64,000 bases of DNA from Megalopta genalis (taxonomy: Eukaryota; Arthropoda; Insecta; Hymenoptera; Halictidae), in NCBI RefSeq assembly GCF_051020955.1, contig NW_027477517.1, positions 1-64,000 of the forward strand, written 5' to 3'. The notes beneath the pieces are model-generated. The model did no database searches. It was not told the origin of the DNA and saw nothing but the letters and a program-made list of their open reading frames with translations. Positions within the stretch are counted from its first letter, which is position 1, and every line of letters begins with the position of its first letter. The translations under genes were made by a program, and so were the position numbers. Of the stretch, positions 61,451-64,000 are shown in pieces.

Positions 61451-64000
61451 AAGCTAACACGTTTGTTTCGCCTGCATTTGAAGCTATATCATTTATATCG
61501 CAAGTATTTGAAGCTAAATCATTTATTAAGCATGGATTTGAAGGTAAACCTTCTACATCGCATTGATTTGAAGCTAAATCAAGTTTATCGCATGGATTTT
61601 GAAGCTAACTCGGTTGATCGTCTGCATTTGAAGCTATATCACTTATATCGCAAGTGTCTGAAGCTAAATCACTTGTTTCGCGTGGACTTGAAGCTAACTC
61701 GTTTGATCGTCTGCATTTCAAGCTATATCACTTATATCCCAAGTGTTTGAAGCTAAATTATTTGTTAAGCATGGATTTGAAGGTAAACCTTCTACATCGC
61801 ATTGATTTGAAGCTAAATCATGAGTTTCGCATGGATTAGAAGCTAACTCCTTTGTTTCGCCTACATTTGAAGCTATATCATTTATATCGCAATTATTTGA
61901 AGCTAAATCATTTGTGTTGCATGGATTTGAAGCTCATCCTTCTACTTCGCATTGATTTGAAGCTAAATCAAGTTTATCGCATGGATTTTGAGGCTAATTC
62001 GTTTGATCGTCTGCATTTGAAGCTATATCACTTATATCCCCAGTATTTGAAGCTAAATCATTTATTAAGCATGGATTTGAAGGTAAACCTTCTACATCGC
62101 ATTGATTTGAAGCTAAATCATGTGTTTCGCATAGATATGAAGCTAACTGGTTTGTTTCGTCTGCATTTGAAGCTGTATCATTTATACCGCAAGTATCTGA
62201 ACCTAAATCATTTGTTTCGTATGGATTTGAAGCTAAGCCTTCTACTTCGCATTGATTTGAAGCTAAATCAAATTTATCGCGTGGATTATGAAGCTAACTC
62301 GTTTGATCGTCTGCATTGAAGCTATATCACTTATATCCCAAGTGTTTGATGCTAAAATATTTGTTAAGCATGGATTTGAAGGTAAACTTTCTACATCTCA
62401 TTGATTTGAAGCTAAATCATGAGTTTCGCATGGATTAGAAGATAACACGTTTGTTTCTTCTGCATTTGAAGCTATATCACTTATATCGCAAGTGTCTGAA
62501 GCTAAATCACTTGTTTCGCATGGACTTGAAGCTAACTCGTTTGATCGTCTGCATTTGAAGCTATATCACTTATATCCCAAGTGTCTGAAGCTAAATCATT
62601 TGTTGTGCATGGATTTGAAGGTAAACCTTCTACATCGCATTGATTTGAAGCTAAATCATGAGTTTCGCATGGATTAGAAGATAACTCGTTTGTTTCTTCT
62701 GCATTTGAAGCTATATCACTTAAATCGCAAGTATCTGATGATAAATCATTTGTTTCGCATGGATTTCAAGCTAAACCATCTACATCGCATTGATTTTCAG
62801 CTAAATCAAGTGCATGGCATGGATTTGAAGATAACTCGTTTGTTTCTTCTGCATTTGAAGCTATATCATTTATATCGCAAGGATTTGAAGCTAAATCATT
62901 TGTTAAGCATGGATTTGAAGGTAAACCTTCTACATCGCATTGATTTGAAGCTAAATCAAGTTTATCGCATGGATTTTGAAGCTAACTCGTTTGATCGTCT
63001 GCATTTGAAGCTATATCACTTATATCCCAAGTGTCTGAAGCTAAATCATTTGTTGTGCATGGATTTGAAGGTAAACCTTCTACATCGCATGGATTTGAAG
63101 CTAAATCATGAGTTTCGCATGGATTAGAAGATAACTCGTTTGTTTCTTCTGCATTTGAAGCTATATCACTTAAATCGCAAGTATCTGATGCTAAATCATT
63201 TGTTTCGCATGGATTTCAAGCTAAACCTTCTACATCGCATTGATTTGAAGCTAAATCAAGTTTATCGCATGGATTTTGAAGCTAACTCGTTTGATCGTCT
63301 GCATTTGAAGCTATATCACTTATATCCCAAGTGTCTGAAGCTAAATCATTTGTTGTGCATGGATTTGAAGGTAAACCTTCTACATCGCATGGATTTGAAG
63401 CTAAATCATGAGTTTCGCATGGATTAGAATATAACTCGTTTGTTTCTTCTGCATTTGAAGCTATATCACTTAAATCGCAAGTATCTGATGCTAAATCATT
63501 TGTTTCGCATGGATTTCAAGCTAAACCTTCTACATCGCATTGATTTTCAGCTAAATCAAGTGCATGGCATGGATTTGAAGATAACTCGTTTGTTTCTTCT
63601 GCATTTGAAGCTATATCATTTATATCGCAAGTATTTGAAGCTAAATCATTTGTTAAGCATGGATTTGAAGGTAAACCTTCTACATCGCATTGATTTTCAG
63701 CTAAATCAAGTGCATGGCATGGATTTGAAGATAACTCGTTTGTTTCTTCTGCATTTGAAACTATATCACTTATATCGCAAGTGTCTGAAGCTAAATCACT
63801 TGTTTCGCGTGGACTTGAAGCTAACTCGTTTGATCGTCTGCATTTGAAGCTACATCACTTATATCCCAAGTGTCTGAAGCTAAATCATTTGTTGTGCATG
63901 GATTTGAAGGTAAACCTTCTACATCGCATTGATTTGAAGCTAAATCAAGTTTATCGCATGGATTTTGAAGCTAACTCGGTTGATCGTCTGCATTTGAAGC
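61451..64000 (+). repeat. Distal variant HORs (300 and 450 bp)
   Basis: The 2.2-kb family ends here and is replaced by shorter units at 62,690, 63,140 and 63,440 (spacing 450 and 300 bp). They are marked by CACTTAAATCGC and GGATTTCAAGC, both absent or rare upstream, and by CGCATGGATTTG where other HORs have CGCATTGATTTG (near 63,090 and 63,390). A private CATCTCATTG variant lies near 62,395. The monomers remain the same family and orientation up to the last base, so the array continues beyond the window. No gene is seen. Confidence 0.8.

Larger units (their letters stand above)
1..64000. repeat. Satellite array of ~30-bp monomers filling the window
   Basis: Every line of the sequence consists of monomers of about 30 bp (roughly 2,130 of them). 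The most constant part is TTGAAGCT, followed by a variable middle of about 12 bases and an end such as TCGCATGGAT or TCGCATTGAT. All monomers run in the same direction; I saw no inverted block. No unique sequence longer than a small indel interrupts the array, and neither edge shows an array boundary, so it extends past both ends. There is no transposon, tRNA, rRNA or recognisable protein domain. Unbroken arrays of this size are typical of eukaryotic heterochromatin. Species and chromosomal position cannot be told from the window. A giant repetitive gene is the main alternative and is treated under the ORF entries. Confidence 0.97.

Noticed and set aside
1..64000. CRISPR array (repeats of about 30 bp)
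   Set aside because: The monomers abut directly with no unique spacers, vary from unit to unit, and there are no cas genes; the pattern is an ordinary tandem repeat.
1..64000. CENP-B-box-like motif (TTCG followed by A and CGGG)
   Set aside because: TTCGCATGG recurs, but the required CGGG is absent and the central A is missing, so the match is limited to TTCG.
1..64000. Telomeric or telomere-associated simple repeats
   Set aside because: No run of TTAGGG, TTAGG, TTTAGGG or TTGGGG type units is present; GGATTAGAAG is an isolated part of the 30-bp monomer.
1..64000. Transposon, IS or LTR insertion within the array
   Set aside because: No non-repeat segment, terminal inverted repeats, target-site duplication or transposase/reverse-transcriptase frame was seen; length changes are gains and losses of monomers.
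1..64000. tRNA, rRNA, promoters or terminators
   Set aside because: Any short box-like match (for example TATAT near TATATCAC) repeats in every HOR and has no associated gene, so it carries no specific signal.

Overview
The whole 64-kb window is one uninterrupted satellite-type tandem array. I found no unique gene, RNA gene, transposon or CRISPR array, and no non-repetitive base beyond point changes and small indels. The basic monomer is about 30 bp, AT-rich (one representative 300 bp has 106 G+C, 35%), and usually starts TTGAAGCT and ends TCGCATGGAT or TCGCATTGAT. Five diverged monomers make a 150-bp unit, and two diverged 150-bp units make a 300-bp higher-order repeat (HOR). HORs are stacked into multi-kilobase units, and these into a macro-duplication of 22-26 kb. 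Unbroken repeat of this kind points to a eukaryotic chromosome (heterochromatin, pericentromere or subtelomere). Nothing in the window identifies the species.

Layout. 1-6.1 kb: the same HORs, but with about seventeen private one-base indels. 6.1-7.7 kb: cleaner HORs, including two copies of a CGCTAGAATTT-marked segment 600 bp apart. 7.74-30.1 kb: macro-unit copy 1. 30.1-56.1 kb: macro-unit copy 2, in direct orientation. Offsets between the copies step as 22,368, 22,367, 23,267, 21,167, 25,367 and 25,966, so almost all length differences are multiples of 300 bp. Inside copy 1 is a 3.9-kb tandem pair (15.6-23.4 kb). Inside copy 2 a marked unit shrinks stepwise, 3300, 2700 then 2100 bp (38.6-47.6 kb). 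From 50.3 to about 61.4 kb a third family alternates 2276 and 2126 bp. 61.4-64.0 kb is a distal variant of 300- and 450-bp units.

Coding. The consensus monomer is open in three of six frames, so ORFs of hundreds of codons arise automatically. The + frame reads as leucine/lysine/histidine-rich decapeptides (longest 645 codons). The - frame reads as decapeptides with a Ser-Asn-x-Cys core (longest 227 codons). Both are cut by recurrent stops, and several unit lengths (2276, 2126) are not multiples of three. I therefore treat the ORFs as by-products of the repeat. Two alternatives stay open: a decayed repeat-protein gene on the - strand, and a giant + strand repeat gene in an organism that reads TAA/TAG as sense.

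The interest lies in the recombination record. Diagnostic variants place one macro-duplication junction within about 65 bp and one unequal-exchange junction within about 23 bp. All similarity and copy-number statements come from reading markers and coordinates by eye, not from an alignment program.
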